64,000 bases of DNA from JBNFVY01 sp049943335 (GCF_049943335.1 NZ_JBNFVY010000002.1:355121-419120); one strand, 5' to 3'; shown: positions 40,147-48,667, counted from the stretch's first letter. The notes: generated from the letters alone by a model not told the origin. Translations and numbers: made by a program.

Positions 40147-41163
40147 TTACCGGAAAGGCGGCGAATACAGCAGACCGCCATCTTTCCACTGAGCGTTCAG
40201 ACCGCGTGCAATCCCGATCGGGGTGCTTTCGCCAATGTTCCGCTCAAACATTTCGCCGTAGTTGCCAACGAACGAGATCACGTTCTTGGCCCAGTCGGCT
40301 TCAAGACCGATCATTTCGCCCAGGTTGCCTTCGCCGCCCAGCAAGCGGGCAATTTCAGGGTTGTTGGTATTTTCAGCCAACTCGCCGACATTTGCCGACG
40401 TCACGCCAAGCTCTTCAGCGGTAACCAGTGCGTTCAGCGTCCAGCGGGCGATGTCACCCCATTCGCTGTCGCCGTGGCGAACGGCCGGTCCAAGCGGCTC
40501 TTTCGAGATGATTTCCGGCAGCACGACATAGTCGCCCGGGTTCTCGAAGGTCGCGCGTGTTGCGGCAAGGCCCGATGCGTCGGTGGTAAACACGTCGCAG
40601 GCGCCGGCCAGAAACTGCTGTTGCGCTTCCGAGTTGGTTTCAACTGGCACCGGCTCATAGCTGATGTTGTTGATGCGGAAGAAGTCAGCAAGGTTCAGTT
40701 CGGTCGTGGTGCCGGTCTGGATACACACGGTGGCGCCGTCCAGTTCCTTTGCCGACGATACGCCCAGACCCTTGGGGATCATAAAGCCCTGACCATCGTA
40801 ATAATTCACGCCCACAAACTCGAGCTTGAGATCGTTATCGCGCGAGAAGGTCCAGGTGGTATTACGCGCCAGCAGATCGATCTCGCCCGATGAAAGGGCG
40901 GTAAAGCGCGTCTGGGTGGTCAGCGGCGTGAAATCAACTGCTTTGGGATCACCAAAAATAGCCGCGGCAACTGCGCGGCAATAATCGACGTCAAACCCTT
41001 CCCATTCACCGTTCGCGTCCGGAGACGAGAAACCGGCCAAACCGGTGGACACGCCACAGTTCAGCTTTCCGCGCGCCTTCACGTCGTCCAACGTGGCCGC
41101 CGACGCCGCGCCGGCAGCCAGGCCAGCGACGGTCAGCGCACCGAGAACTAGAGATTTTTTCAT
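40147..41163 (-). CDS. bztA: Amino-acid ABC transporter periplasmic binding protein
   Basis: 338-residue solute-binding protein with a Sec signal (MKKSLVLGALTVAGLAAGAASA, cleavage near residue 22). It belongs to the polar amino-acid family: KLNCGVSTGLAGFS, GFDVDYCRAVAAA and TPLTTQTRFTALSSGEIDLLARN are diagnostic, and Arg/Asp pocket residues are preserved. It is first gene of the operon, with GAAGAGG 7 nt before the ATG. The leader contains two stem-loops and a second AGGAGG. Induction by nitrogen status is likely but not shown by sequence. Confidence 0.96.
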   Translation of the reverse strand: MKKSLVLGALTVAGLAAGAASAATLDDVKARGKLNCGVSTGLAGFSSPDANGEWEGFDVDYCRAVAAAIFGDPKAVDFTPLTTQTRFTALSSGEIDLLARNTTWTFSRDNDLKLEFVGVNYYDGQGFMIPKGLGVSSAKELDGATVCIQTGTTTELNLADFFRINNISYEPVPVETNSEAQQQFLAGACDVFTTDASGLAATRATFENPGDYVVLPEIISKEPLGPAVRHGDSEWGDIARWTLNALVTAEELGVTSANVGELAENTNNPEIARLLGGEGNLGEMIGLEADWAKNVISFVGNYGEMFERNIGESTPIGIARGLNAQWKDGGLLYSPPFR

Positions 41164-41182
41164 TTTTACCTCTTCAAATTTT

Positions 41183-41220
41183 CCCCCTTTGCGGGGGTTC
41201 CTCCTGCTGGCGTTGCCAGC
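41183..41220 (-). promoter_or_regulatory. Two stem-loops flanking AGGAGG in the bztA leader
   Basis: GCTGGC/GCCAGC (41206-41220) and CCCCC/GGGGG (41183-41197) form adjacent hairpins. An AGGAGG motif (41200-41205 on the minus strand) lies between them with no start codon at the right distance. It may be a regulatory 5' leader structure. Confidence 0.4.
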
Positions 41221-41367
41221 CGGGTGCTACACTGTGAGAGTGGTTACCCCTGCACTGCCTAGAGTTTGGGCGGATTCATTTCTTTCCGTCAAGGGGCGCA
41301 TCAGCAAAAGCGATGAATTATCGTGCATTCCTTTGCGGAATAGGCAGAACGCTAACAGTTTAAGCTT

Positions 41368-42084
41368 TCAGAATTTTGTCTGAACCATTTGATAAAATGA
41401 TAGCGCGACCATAAAGGCGTCGCGTTTGTACGCACTCAACTCTGCCGCTTCTTCATCGACGCCCCATTGCTCTTCCTGCCAGGCCTCGTCCAGACGCGAC
41501 GCCTCCCACAACGCCTCTGGTGCGGCCATCTCGTGAATGGCCGCCAGTCCAACCACCAATGAGCCACTGATCGCGACAAGGTCGTGAAACGCGGCCAGTT
41601 CAAATGGCGACATGGCGTGGACCTGTCTGGCCAGCGCATCAAGACTGGCGGCATCCTGAGGGGCGTGCATTACCCCTGTCCGGGGCAACAATCGGGCTGC
41701 AAATGTCTGCGCCGCCCAGTCCAGCAACGGGTCCCATGCCTGTGCCTGACGCGCGACCAATTCCTGAGGGTTTTCAGCCCGATAGCACAACAGATCACTG
41801 TCACCGTAGGCTGCAAGCATGTCGGCAACCTGGGTGTGTTGCGGCAGCACCTTGTCGATGGCGGAATTCGCCATGCGCGTATAGGGCATGCCCGTCGGAT
41901 CTATGGTTTCGTCCTGCGCATCCCATTCTGCGGCGATCGCTGCGGCCAGTTGTCGGCTTGGCAGGGCCAGTGCTGCCTTGGCCGGGGTCCGCACGGGACG
42001 GCCATCCAAGAGCACTTCAAACCCATCGTCACGTTTTTCTACTGCGGTGCTCTTCCAAAAACGGCGGGCGGCCCACTCAGTCAT
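41368..42084 (-). CDS. ATP12-family F1-ATPase assembly chaperone
   Basis: 238-residue protein of the ATP12 family, which in mitochondria protects the alpha subunit of F1 during assembly; bacterial homologues are largely restricted to alphaproteobacteria. Recognisable blocks are RRFWKSTAVEKRDDGFEVLLDGRPVRTPAKAAL (by key residues RFWK and LDGRPVRTPAK), AAEWDAQ, MPYTRMANSAID and DSDLLCYRAENP. It starts inside the rluC stop (ATGA overlap at 42081-42084), so it is the last gene of the rarA-crcB-rluC operon. Confidence 0.93.
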   Translation of the reverse strand: MTEWAARRFWKSTAVEKRDDGFEVLLDGRPVRTPAKAALALPSRQLAAAIAAEWDAQDETIDPTGMPYTRMANSAIDKVLPQHTQVADMLAAYGDSDLLCYRAENPQELVARQAQAWDPLLDWAAQTFAARLLPRTGVMHAPQDAASLDALARQVHAMSPFELAAFHDLVAISGSLVVGLAAIHEMAAPEALWEASRLDEAWQEEQWGVDEEAAELSAYKRDAFMVALSFYQMVQTKF

Positions 42085-43118
42085 TCCAAGTCCTCGAACG
42101 GATCAGCCGGCACGTCTGCGGCGCGCCAATCAAAGGTGTCCCAAGTCTGCTGCATATGCGGCGGCAAGGGGGCGGTAAATGTCAGGGTTTTTCCCGTCAC
42201 GGGGTGGGTGATCGTCAGGGACCGCGCATGCAGGTGCAACTTGCGGCTCATTTCACCGCCCAGTTGCGCGCCCCAGCCGTCACCAAGGTTTTCCTGGCCC
42301 GAACCGCCATATTTGCCATCCCCGATGATGGGATGGCCCAATTCGGCCATATGTGCGCGCAGCTGATGGGTTCGCCCCGTAACGGGGACCAGCGCGACCC
42401 AGGCACAGCGCCGGGCCGCAGCAGTCAGCACCGCGTAATCCGTGGTCGCCCGCTTGGCCCCCGGCGTCGAATCGATGTCGCGCGGGTGCACACAATGCAT
42501 CCGCTCGCCCTCGCCCTTGCCGCCGCCGGGGGCCTTGACCAAACCGAACCGGACGGTCCCCATCTGCGGCATTGGCACGCCTGCAACAGCGGCCCAATAG
42601 ATCTTGCGCGCATCGCGGGCGCGAAACGCCTGTGTCAGCTCAGATGCCATCCGTTGAGTGCGCGCCATCAGAAGGACGCCCGAGGTATCCTTGTCCAGCC
42701 GATGCACCAACCGCGGCTTGTCTTCCAAGCCGAACCGCAGCGCCTCGGCCAGCCCGTCAATGTGACGCGTCACACCTGAGCCGCCCTGCGTGGGCAATCC
42801 GGCTGGTTTGTTCAGCACGATGATCTGATCATCCTTGTAGAGCACCGCATCGCGCATCATGTGCGCATCGGCATCACTGATCGTCGGACGGTCCCGCTTG
42901 GGGGCCTTGGTGTCTGGCAACGGTGGGATGCGCACCTCTTGCCCCGGCGTGATGCGGGTATTTGCCTTGGCGCGGCTTCCATCGACGCGGATTTCGCCCT
43001 TGCGGCACATTTTTTCAATCTGGCCCTGGGTCGCCTGTGGGTAGTGGCGGCGGAACCATCGGTCCAGTCTCTGGTCTGCCTCGTCTGGGCTGACCTTGCG
43101 CATGTGGACTTTGCTCAT
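42081..43118 (-). CDS. rluC: RluA-family 23S rRNA pseudouridine synthase
   Basis: 345 residues. An N-terminal S4 RNA-binding domain (about 12-70: DQRLDRWFRRHYP, CRKGEIRVDG) is joined to a RluA-type catalytic domain with HRLDKDTSGVLLMAR containing the catalytic Asp. TGRTHQLRAHM is the conserved C-terminal signature. The S4 domain and length fit RluC (positions 955/2504/2580 in E. coli) better than RluA. The ATG at 43118 overlaps the crcB stop. Exact target sites are inferred from family only. Confidence 0.93.
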   Translation of the reverse strand: MSKVHMRKVSPDEADQRLDRWFRRHYPQATQGQIEKMCRKGEIRVDGSRAKANTRITPGQEVRIPPLPDTKAPKRDRPTISDADAHMMRDAVLYKDDQIIVLNKPAGLPTQGGSGVTRHIDGLAEALRFGLEDKPRLVHRLDKDTSGVLLMARTQRMASELTQAFRARDARKIYWAAVAGVPMPQMGTVRFGLVKAPGGGKGEGERMHCVHPRDIDSTPGAKRATTDYAVLTAAARRCAWVALVPVTGRTHQLRAHMAELGHPIIGDGKYGGSGQENLGDGWGAQLGGEMSRKLHLHARSLTITHPVTGKTLTFTAPLPPHMQQTWDTFDWRAADVPADPFEDLE

Positions 43119-43492
43119 GCGATCACCCGCGCAGTATAAGCCCCGGCGACCAACGCCAGGATCGACAAAACGACCGAAGCCAACACATATGTCACCGCGA
43201 TCCCCCCTTGCCCCCTTTGATAGAGCGTCACAGCTTCCAGCGCGAAGGCGGAAAACGTCGTGTAGCCACCCAGCACCCCCGTCATGAGAAACGGATTCAG
43301 ATGGGCGCCACTGCGCAGCGCCAGCACGCTCGCCAGCACGCCCATCACAAAGCAGCCCAGAACGTTGGCGGTTATCACCCCGAGCGGGAAAGTGGGCAGG
43401 CCAAACAGACGCACCATGCCGACGCCGGTCAAATACCGGGCGCTGGCGCCGATCGCGCCGCCTGCAGCCACCTGAAGAAGCGTTGAAAACAT
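43115..43492 (-). CDS. crcB: Fluoride ion channel CrcB/Fluc
   Basis: 125-residue four-helix fluoride exporter. Typical signatures are GGAIGASARYLTG in helix 1, TANVLGCFVMG in helix 2 and TGVLGGYTTFSAFALEAV in helix 3, with the GGxTTFS break region that forms the pore. The start at 43492 fits family N termini. A TTG at 43528 overlapping the rarA stop is the alternative. No fluoride riboswitch is evident because the gene is internal to an operon. It overlaps rluC by 4 nt. Confidence 0.93.
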   Translation of the reverse strand: MFSTLLQVAAGGAIGASARYLTGVGMVRLFGLPTFPLGVITANVLGCFVMGVLASVLALRSGAHLNPFLMTGVLGGYTTFSAFALEAVTLYQRGQGGIAVTYVLASVVLSILALVAGAYTARVIA

Positions 43493-43524
43493 GGCCACGT
43501 GTGAATACCGCGCAGGCGGTGTTG

Positions 43525-44841
43525 TCAACCGCCCTGCCGCTTGGCCCGTAACTTGGCAAAATAGTCCAGACGCTTGCCCAGCTCGCGCTCATAGCCGCGC
43601 TCAACCGGCTGATAGAAGCTCTCGCGCGCCATGCCGTCAGGAAAATAGTCCTGGCCGGAAAACCCGTCCTGTGCCTCATGGTCGTACTGGTAGCCGTCAC
43701 CGTATCCCTGTTCAGACATCAGCTCGGTCGGCGCGTTCAGGATGTGCTTTGGCGGCGGGACCGACCCGGTCTTGCGGGCGTGCCCCATGGCGGCCTTGTA
43801 GGCCACGTACCCCGCATTCGATTTGGGGGCCAAGGCCAGATAGGTGACCGCCTGCGCAATCGCCAGTTCGCCTTCGGGACTGCCCAGGCGTTCGTATGTT
43901 TCCCACGCCTGGATACAGATGCCTTGCGCTTGCGGGTCGGCCAGGCCGATATCTTCAACGGCCATGCGCAGGATCCGGCGCGCAAGGTATCGCGGATCCT
44001 CGCCCCCGGTCAGCATACGGGCCAACCAATAGAGCGCCGCATCGGGGTCGGACCCGCGCACGGATTTGTGCAGCGCTGAAATCAGGTTGTAGTGTTCGTC
44101 GCCGGACTTGTCATAGTTTGTGACACGGCGCATCAGGCGCGCACCCAGTGTGGGCGCGTCGATCGCATCCGCCAGGTTCCACGAAGACACCTGTTCGATC
44201 AGGTTTAACAGCGCGCGCCCGTCGCCGTCGGCCATCTCGTGCAGCGCTTTGCGCGCACCGGGGTCCAACGGCAGCGGTTTGCCGATTTCCTCTTCCGCCC
44301 GCTTGGTCAGGGCCGCCATGTCATCGACGCTGAGCCGTTCCAGCACCATGACCTGCGCCCGGCTTAGAAGGGCTGCGTTCAATTCGAATGACGGGTTTTC
44401 CGTGGTCGCACCGACCAGCAAAATGGTGCCGTCTTCCATATACGGCAAAAACCCGTCCTGTTGGGCTTTGTTGAAGCGGTGGATTTCGTCGACGAACAGC
44501 AACGTCCCCTGCCCGTTCGCGTGGCGCATCTTGGCCGCTTCGAACACTTTTCTCAGGTCAGGAACGCCGGTGAAAATCGCGCTGATCTGTACAAACGTCA
44601 GATCTGTCTCGCGGGCCAGCAATCGGGCAATCGTCGTCTTGCCGACGCCGGGCGGGCCCCAGAATATGATCGATGACAACGTGCCGCTGTCCAACATGAC
44701 ACGCAATGGGGCATCCGGCCCCAGCACCTGGCGCTGACCGATGACATCGACCAACTGTGTCGGGCGCAATCGATCAGCGAGCGGACGTGGAGAGTTGCCC
44801 TGCGGTTCTGCCGCGGGCGCATTGGAAAACAGGTCGGCCAT
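43525..44841 (-). CDS. rarA: Replication-associated recombination ATPase RarA
   Basis: 438-residue AAA+ protein of the RarA/MgsA/WRNIP1 family that acts at stalled replication forks. Walker A is GPPGVGKTT, Walker B is LFVDEIHRFNKAQQD, sensor 1 is GATTENPSFE, and the C-terminal lid and tetramerisation region is complete (RRILRMAVEDIGLADPQA by key residues, PKSNAGY). It is first gene of the operon with crcB, rluC and the ATP12 gene. It lies 93 nt downstream of luxI on the same strand, without an obvious terminator between. Confidence 0.96.
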   Translation of the reverse strand: MADLFSNAPAAEPQGNSPRPLADRLRPTQLVDVIGQRQVLGPDAPLRVMLDSGTLSSIIFWGPPGVGKTTIARLLARETDLTFVQISAIFTGVPDLRKVFEAAKMRHANGQGTLLFVDEIHRFNKAQQDGFLPYMEDGTILLVGATTENPSFELNAALLSRAQVMVLERLSVDDMAALTKRAEEEIGKPLPLDPGARKALHEMADGDGRALLNLIEQVSSWNLADAIDAPTLGARLMRRVTNYDKSGDEHYNLISALHKSVRGSDPDAALYWLARMLTGGEDPRYLARRILRMAVEDIGLADPQAQGICIQAWETYERLGSPEGELAIAQAVTYLALAPKSNAGYVAYKAAMGHARKTGSVPPPKHILNAPTELMSEQGYGDGYQYDHEAQDGFSGQDYFPDGMARESFYQPVERGYERELGKRLDYFAKLRAKRQGG

Positions 44842-44934
44842 GGCGCGACCCTAGGCCGTCCGTTTGGGGCGGAAAAGCGAAAGATGTGATTCGGGGCCAA
44901 ACTGGCGCGGTCTGGCCCCAATCAGTTTGTCACC

Positions 44935-45522
44935 TCAATGGAGCTTGTTGCTCAGGTTGATGGAAATGCAGGCGTTGCGCGCGCCGCCAATGTCCATGAC
45001 CGGACCGATCACGTCGATGTCCAATCCGACACGGCGACCCCAACGTGGTCCGTTTTGTGGGATCAGCCCCAAAACCGATGTGGCCCCCATTGCACGGGCG
45101 GAAACGGTCATTTCGTTGATCAGGTTCATTTGAACCCGCATCCGCAGCTTGGCCGGGACCCGGTTGGACACGAAGATTCGGCTGCTTTCCCAAATATGCG
45201 GCGCAACTGGCGCCTCATCAAAAAGCAAATCAGTCGGGATGGTATCCAGCAGCCCCCGCTGCGCGTCCCGGATCATATAGGTGTAGATTCCGCAACGTGT
45301 TGTTGTTGGGGTCAGCCGAATCCCGGCCAGAACCTCGCCAAATTCATGCACGGCGATCCAACGCGACGCGGGCGTGTCGTACTGGTCGTACTCCATACCA
45401 TCAGCTTCAGGTAGATCCCATTTCGCCTGCTGGATGAAAGTCTCGTGGCGTGCGCGAAGCATGTTCGCGAAAAGCTCGCCATGGTTGTGCATGTTGTCGA
45501 ACGAAAGCGTAGTGGTTTGCAT
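44935..45522 (-). CDS. Acyl-homoserine-lactone synthase (LuxI family)
   Basis: 195-residue LuxI-type synthase that joins an acyl chain from acyl-ACP to S-adenosylmethionine. The invariant residues are all present at expected spacing: Arg25, Phe29, Trp35, Asp46, Asp49, Arg69, Glu112 and Arg115 (ESSRIFV). The acyl length cannot be predicted. The ATG at 45522 has GGAGAAG 8 nt upstream and is preferred over a start 30 nt earlier. It lies 51 nt downstream of a LuxR gene on the same strand, so sensor and synthase are probably one transcript. Confidence 0.95.
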   Translation of the reverse strand: MQTTTLSFDNMHNHGELFANMLRARHETFIQQAKWDLPEADGMEYDQYDTPASRWIAVHEFGEVLAGIRLTPTTTRCGIYTYMIRDAQRGLLDTIPTDLLFDEAPVAPHIWESSRIFVSNRVPAKLRMRVQMNLINEMTVSARAMGATSVLGLIPQNGPRWGRRVGLDIDVIGPVMDIGGARNACISINLSNKLH

Positions 45523-45573
45523 AGTGTCTTCTCCGATGTGTTGATTTTTCAACGCACCGCAAACGCGACACCG

Positions 45574-46185
45574 TCACAGCAGCCTGTATTCCTTAGCTCG
45601 TTGGATGGCTTCAGAAGTTGTTCGCGCGAGAAGCCTGTCACGGGCCGAGACCAGCCGCGCCTTCAGCGCGCTCTCGGAAATCCCAAGCTTCGCCGCAGCG
45701 GCTGCGTGACGGTCCCCGTCCGCGATGCACCGGAGCGCCTGAAGTTGGGCCTTTGTAAGCTCGGTCTTGGGTTCCGCAATTTCATGAAGTGTTCGGACGA
45801 TCCCGGCGATATGCTCCGCCTCTTGGTTCGTGAACTCTCGATCATCGCGTGAAACGCCGACAATTGTCCGCGACTGCATGGGACCACAAGAAATAGCCAA
45901 CCCGTACTTCAAGCCGTATTCGGCCGCCTGCCCCCAAATGTTGAAGGGATCGGGGAGTTCAAGTTCGCTCCACCTTATCACGCCCTCACAGCTGAGACCC
46001 CACCCAATAATTGGATCGCGCAGACCGTAAGCATTCATGGTGTAATACTCGGTCCACTTTTCGTCGTAAGTGCTGTTCGAAATCAACGGCGCCGCAAAGC
46101 GGATGTGCAAGCCGGCTGCGTACCCCTTGGGTGCGGCGGCATCGAGTTTGGCAAAGAGGCGTTTCGTTTCGAAGGTTTTTGACAT
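45574..46185 (-). CDS. LuxR-family quorum-sensing regulator
   Basis: 203 residues: an N-terminal autoinducer-binding domain (about 10-140; AGLHIRFAAPL, YYTMNAYGLRDPIIGWGL, IRWSELELPDPF) and a C-terminal LuxR helix-turn-helix (about 143-200; LTKAQLQALRCIADGDRHAAAAAKLGISESAL by key positions). The binding domain is shorter and diverges from TraR/LuxR, so the ligand may differ. The ATG at 46185 is chosen; an in-frame TTG lies two codons upstream. It precedes luxI. I see no convincing lux-box palindrome in the 79 nt upstream. Confidence 0.9.
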   Translation of the reverse strand: MSKTFETKRLFAKLDAAAPKGYAAGLHIRFAAPLISNSTYDEKWTEYYTMNAYGLRDPIIGWGLSCEGVIRWSELELPDPFNIWGQAAEYGLKYGLAISCGPMQSRTIVGVSRDDREFTNQEAEHIAGIVRTLHEIAEPKTELTKAQLQALRCIADGDRHAAAAAKLGISESALKARLVSARDRLLARTTSEAIQRAKEYRLL

Positions 46186-46264
46186 GACCAAATGGATAGG
46201 TTGTTCAGACTGGCGACATCTTTAAGTTGTTTTCTAAATTATGGATTAAACCAAAGGCCCTCAC

Positions 46265-46447
46265 ATGAAAAGATCGGAATTTGAATTGAATAGGATATTT
46301 TCCGGCATGCCCGACCAGGAAAAGGAGGTTTTTCTAGAGTTTTTGCATTGGAATGGGGAAAGTAACGTGACGGAACAAAGCCTGTTGGCAAGTTTGGCGA
46401 TGTCATTGGCCATCAAGCAATCCTTGTCTAACCAGCACAAAAACTGA
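46265..46447 (+). CDS. Small protein of unknown function, 60 aa
   Basis: A 60-residue reading frame from ATG 46265, with AAAGG 8 nt upstream, transcribed divergently from luxR. Composition is balanced, with an acidic/hydrophobic helical pattern (MPDQEKEVFLEFLHWNG, SLLASLAMSLAIKQSL) and no signal peptide. Local AT content is higher than in neighbouring genes. Short acidic helical proteins beside LuxR genes can be anti-activators or co-regulated peptides, but that is speculation. The hairpin after it has A residues on its side, so it terminates the opposite strand better. Confidence 0.5.
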   Translation: MKRSEFELNRIFSGMPDQEKEVFLEFLHWNGESNVTEQSLLASLAMSLAIKQSLSNQHKN

Positions 46448-46457
46448 CGCAAAATGC

Positions 46458-46481
46458 AAAAAACCCCGCGATTACGCGGGG
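46458..46481 (-). terminator. Terminator of the rpsM-rpsK-rpoA-rplQ block
   Basis: CCCCGCG and CGCGGGG form a 7-bp stem with a TAAT loop, followed on the minus strand by six T residues, 41 nt after the rplQ stop. Confidence 0.9.
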
Positions 46482-46521
46482 TCTTGATTCGCCGTTAAGT
46501 ATACGACTTGGCTGCGATGGC

Positions 46522-46944
46522 TCACTCTTCGGCGGCAGCTTCTTCCGCTTCGACGCGGGCCAGGTCGGCTGCGCCTTTTGCTGCGGGGTCACGATCAACC
46601 AATTCGATGATGGCCATAGGGGCCATGTCACCGTAGCGGAAGCCGGCCTTCAGAACGCGGGTATAGCCACCCTGGCGGTCTTTGTAGCGCGGGCCCAGAA
46701 CCTCGAACAGTTTGGCGACGTCCTTGTCCTGCTTGAGTTGCGCAGCGGCTTGACGGCGCGCATGCAGGTCCCCGCGTTTGCCCAGCGTGATCAGCTTGTC
46801 CATGATCCGCTTGAGCTCTTTTGCCTTGGGCAGGGTAGTCTTGATCTGTTCGTGTTCGATCAGCGAGCCGGCCATGTTCGAGAACAACGCCTTGCGGTGT
46901 TCGTGGGTCCGGTTCAGGCGGCGGTAGCCTCGTGCGTGACGCAT
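46522..46944 (-). CDS. rplQ: 50S ribosomal protein L17
   Basis: 140-residue L17 near the exit tunnel of the large subunit. The N terminus MRHARGYRRLNRTHEHRKAL by its key residues (RHxxxxRKLxR-like) and GGYTRVLKAGFRYGDMAPMAIIEL are diagnostic. A short Glu/Ala-rich tail follows the conserved part. AAGGAGA lies 8 nt before the ATG. It is separated from rpoA by 182 nt that hold the 11-bp GAC repeat array and two small hairpins, unusual for an alpha operon where the genes are normally close. Confidence 0.97.
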   Translation of the reverse strand: MRHARGYRRLNRTHEHRKALFSNMAGSLIEHEQIKTTLPKAKELKRIMDKLITLGKRGDLHARRQAAAQLKQDKDVAKLFEVLGPRYKDRQGGYTRVLKAGFRYGDMAPMAIIELVDRDPAAKGAADLARVEAEEAAAEE

Positions 46945-47041
46945 TTTCAGTCTCCTTGGTGCCCGTGTCGGGCTTTTGCTTTGTCTGGCCGGCGATGCGT
47001 GTCACCGGCTCTCCTTGGGGCGGGATTGCCCGGAAATGGTC

Positions 47042-47126
47042 GTCTGCGAAGCGTCGGCAAACTGTCTGCACAGCGTCGGCTTTGCGTCGGACATGTGTCG
47101 GGCAAACGCGTCTGCCCGACGTTGTC
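47042..47126 (-). repeat. Periodic GAC repeat array between rpoA and rplQ
   Basis: On the minus strand GAC triplets end at 47124, 47110, 47097, 47086, 47075, 47064, 47053 and 47042; the last five steps are exactly 11 nt. Units are ACATGTCCGAC, GCAAAGCCGAC, GCTGTGCAGAC, AGTTTGCCGAC and GCTTCGCAGAC. Two of these 11-mers are identical to units of the array upstream of lpdA. The array begins at the rpoA stop and ends 97 nt before rplQ, in the same orientation relative to transcription as at lpdA. Confidence 0.85.
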
Positions 47127-48143
47127 TTAGAACTGGTCTTCGAATTTCTTGGCCAGCTCTTCGATGTTTTCGGGCGGCCATTCTTCGACGTCCATGCCCA
47201 GATGCAGGCCCATGCCCGAGAGCACTTCCTTGATCTCGTTGAGCGACTTGCGGCCAAAGTTCGGCGTGCGCAGCATTTCGGCTTCGGTCTTCTGGATCAG
47301 GTCACCGATGTAAACGATGTTATCGTTCTTCAAGCAGTTCGCCGAACGCACTGACAGTTCCAACTCGTCCACTTTCTTCAGCAGCAGCGGGTTGAATTCG
47401 AGACCGTCGTCTTCTTCCTGGCGGCCCGCCGATTCCGGTTCGTCAAAGTTGACGAAGATCGACAGCTGGTCCTGCAGGATGCGCGCCGCAAAGGCCACGG
47501 CATCTTCGGGCGTAACCGACCCGTCGGTTTCCAGCTTGAGCGTCAGTTTGTCATAGTCGAGCACCTGACCTTCGCGGGTCGGCTGCACGTCGTAGGACAC
47601 CTTCTTGACGGGCGAATAGATCGCGTCGATCGGCACCAGCCCGATGGGGGCATCGTCAGGCTTGTTCTTGTCGGCCGAAACATAGCCCTTGCCGGTGTTG
47701 ACCGACAGTTCCATGAACAGGTCCGCGCCTTCGTCCAGGTGGCAGATCACGTGTTCCTTGTTCAGAACCTCGATACCTGCGGTTTCCGAAATGTCACCCG
47801 CGGTCACGATCATCGGCCCCTTGGCCGAAATCGACAGGCGCTTGGGCCCTTCGACTTCCATGCGCAGGGCAACACCCTTGAGGTTCAGGATCACGTCGGT
47901 CACGTCTTCGCGCACGCCTGCAACGGTCGAGAATTCGTGCAGGACGTTGTCGATCTGTACGCTTGTGATCGCGGCCCCTTGCAGCGAGCTCAGCAAAATG
48001 CGGCGCAGCGCGTTGCCCAACGTCAGACCGAAGCCGCGTTCCAGCGGTTCAGCGATAACGGTCGCCTGACGCGCGGGATCGTTGCCCGGTTTGATTTCCA
48101 GTTGCTGTGGCTTGATGAGCTCAGCCCAGTTCTTGTGGATCAT
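47127..48143 (-). CDS. rpoA: RNA polymerase alpha subunit
   Basis: 338 residues. The N-terminal domain (about 1-235) handles dimerisation and beta/beta' assembly (EPLERGFGLTLGNALRRILLSS by key residues RGFGLTLGNALRR). A linker leads to the C-terminal DNA- and activator-binding domain (about 255-320: LSVRSANCLKNDNIVYIGDLI, ending FGRKSLNEIKEVL). It has full length with the alphaproteobacterial acidic linker. It lies 119 nt downstream of rpsK. Confidence 0.98.
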   Translation of the reverse strand: MIHKNWAELIKPQQLEIKPGNDPARQATVIAEPLERGFGLTLGNALRRILLSSLQGAAITSVQIDNVLHEFSTVAGVREDVTDVILNLKGVALRMEVEGPKRLSISAKGPMIVTAGDISETAGIEVLNKEHVICHLDEGADLFMELSVNTGKGYVSADKNKPDDAPIGLVPIDAIYSPVKKVSYDVQPTREGQVLDYDKLTLKLETDGSVTPEDAVAFAARILQDQLSIFVNFDEPESAGRQEEDDGLEFNPLLLKKVDELELSVRSANCLKNDNIVYIGDLIQKTEAEMLRTPNFGRKSLNEIKEVLSGMGLHLGMDVEEWPPENIEELAKKFEDQF

Positions 48144-48262
48144 GCTTGTGCCTCCATACTTGTCTTCCCGTCCATGTCCTTAAACAGGAGACGCCCGAGG
48201 TTTCGAAAACGAATACGCCCGGGCCTTGGAATCCAGGGCCCGAGCAGAAAATTACACCGGTT

Positions 48263-48652
48263 TCAGACGCGGCGGCGCTTCGGCGGACGGCAGCCGTTGT
48301 GGGCCATCGGGGTCACGTCACGGATCGACGTGATGTTGAAGCCGACAGCGGCCAGAGCGCGCAACGCGCTTTCGCGGCCCGAACCTGGGCCCTGCACTTC
48401 GACTTCCAGCGTCTTGACGCCGTGTTCCTGTGCCTTGCGTCCAGCATCTTCGGCGGCCATCTGTGCCGCGTACGGGGTCGACTTGCGCGAGCCCTTGAAG
48501 CCCATAGTGCCAGCCGACGACCACGAGATCGCATTGCCTTGCACATCCGAGATCAGGATCTTGGTGTTGTTGAACGACGAGTTCACATGAGCAACGCCAG
48601 TGGCGATGTTCTTGGAGACTTTTTTCTTGGTGCGACGGGTATCACGTGCCAT
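48263..48652 (-). CDS. rpsK: 30S ribosomal protein S11
   Basis: 129-residue S11 of the platform of the small subunit. VNSSFNNTKILISDVQGNAISW (by key residues FNNT and GN), GFKGSRKSTPYAAQ and the C-terminal DVTPMAHNGCRPPKRRRV motif are typical. It follows rpsM by 15 nt. An AAGGGAGG-type ribosome site precedes the ATG at 48652. Order rpsM-rpsK-rpoA-rplQ is conserved, but rpsD, usually present between rpsK and rpoA in enteric bacteria, is absent, as is common in alphaproteobacteria. Confidence 0.98.
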   Translation of the reverse strand: MARDTRRTKKKVSKNIATGVAHVNSSFNNTKILISDVQGNAISWSSAGTMGFKGSRKSTPYAAQMAAEDAGRKAQEHGVKTLEVEVQGPGSGRESALRALAAVGFNITSIRDVTPMAHNGCRPPKRRRV

Positions 48653-48667
48653 TGATCTGTGCCTCCC

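Noticed and set aside
41604..42779. 391-codon plus-strand frame over ATP12 and rluC genes
   Set aside because: Overlaps two well-supported genes on the opposite strand and shows no domain.
44842..44934. lux box or terminator between luxI and rarA
   Set aside because: No inverted repeat of suitable length and no hairpin with T-run could be found.
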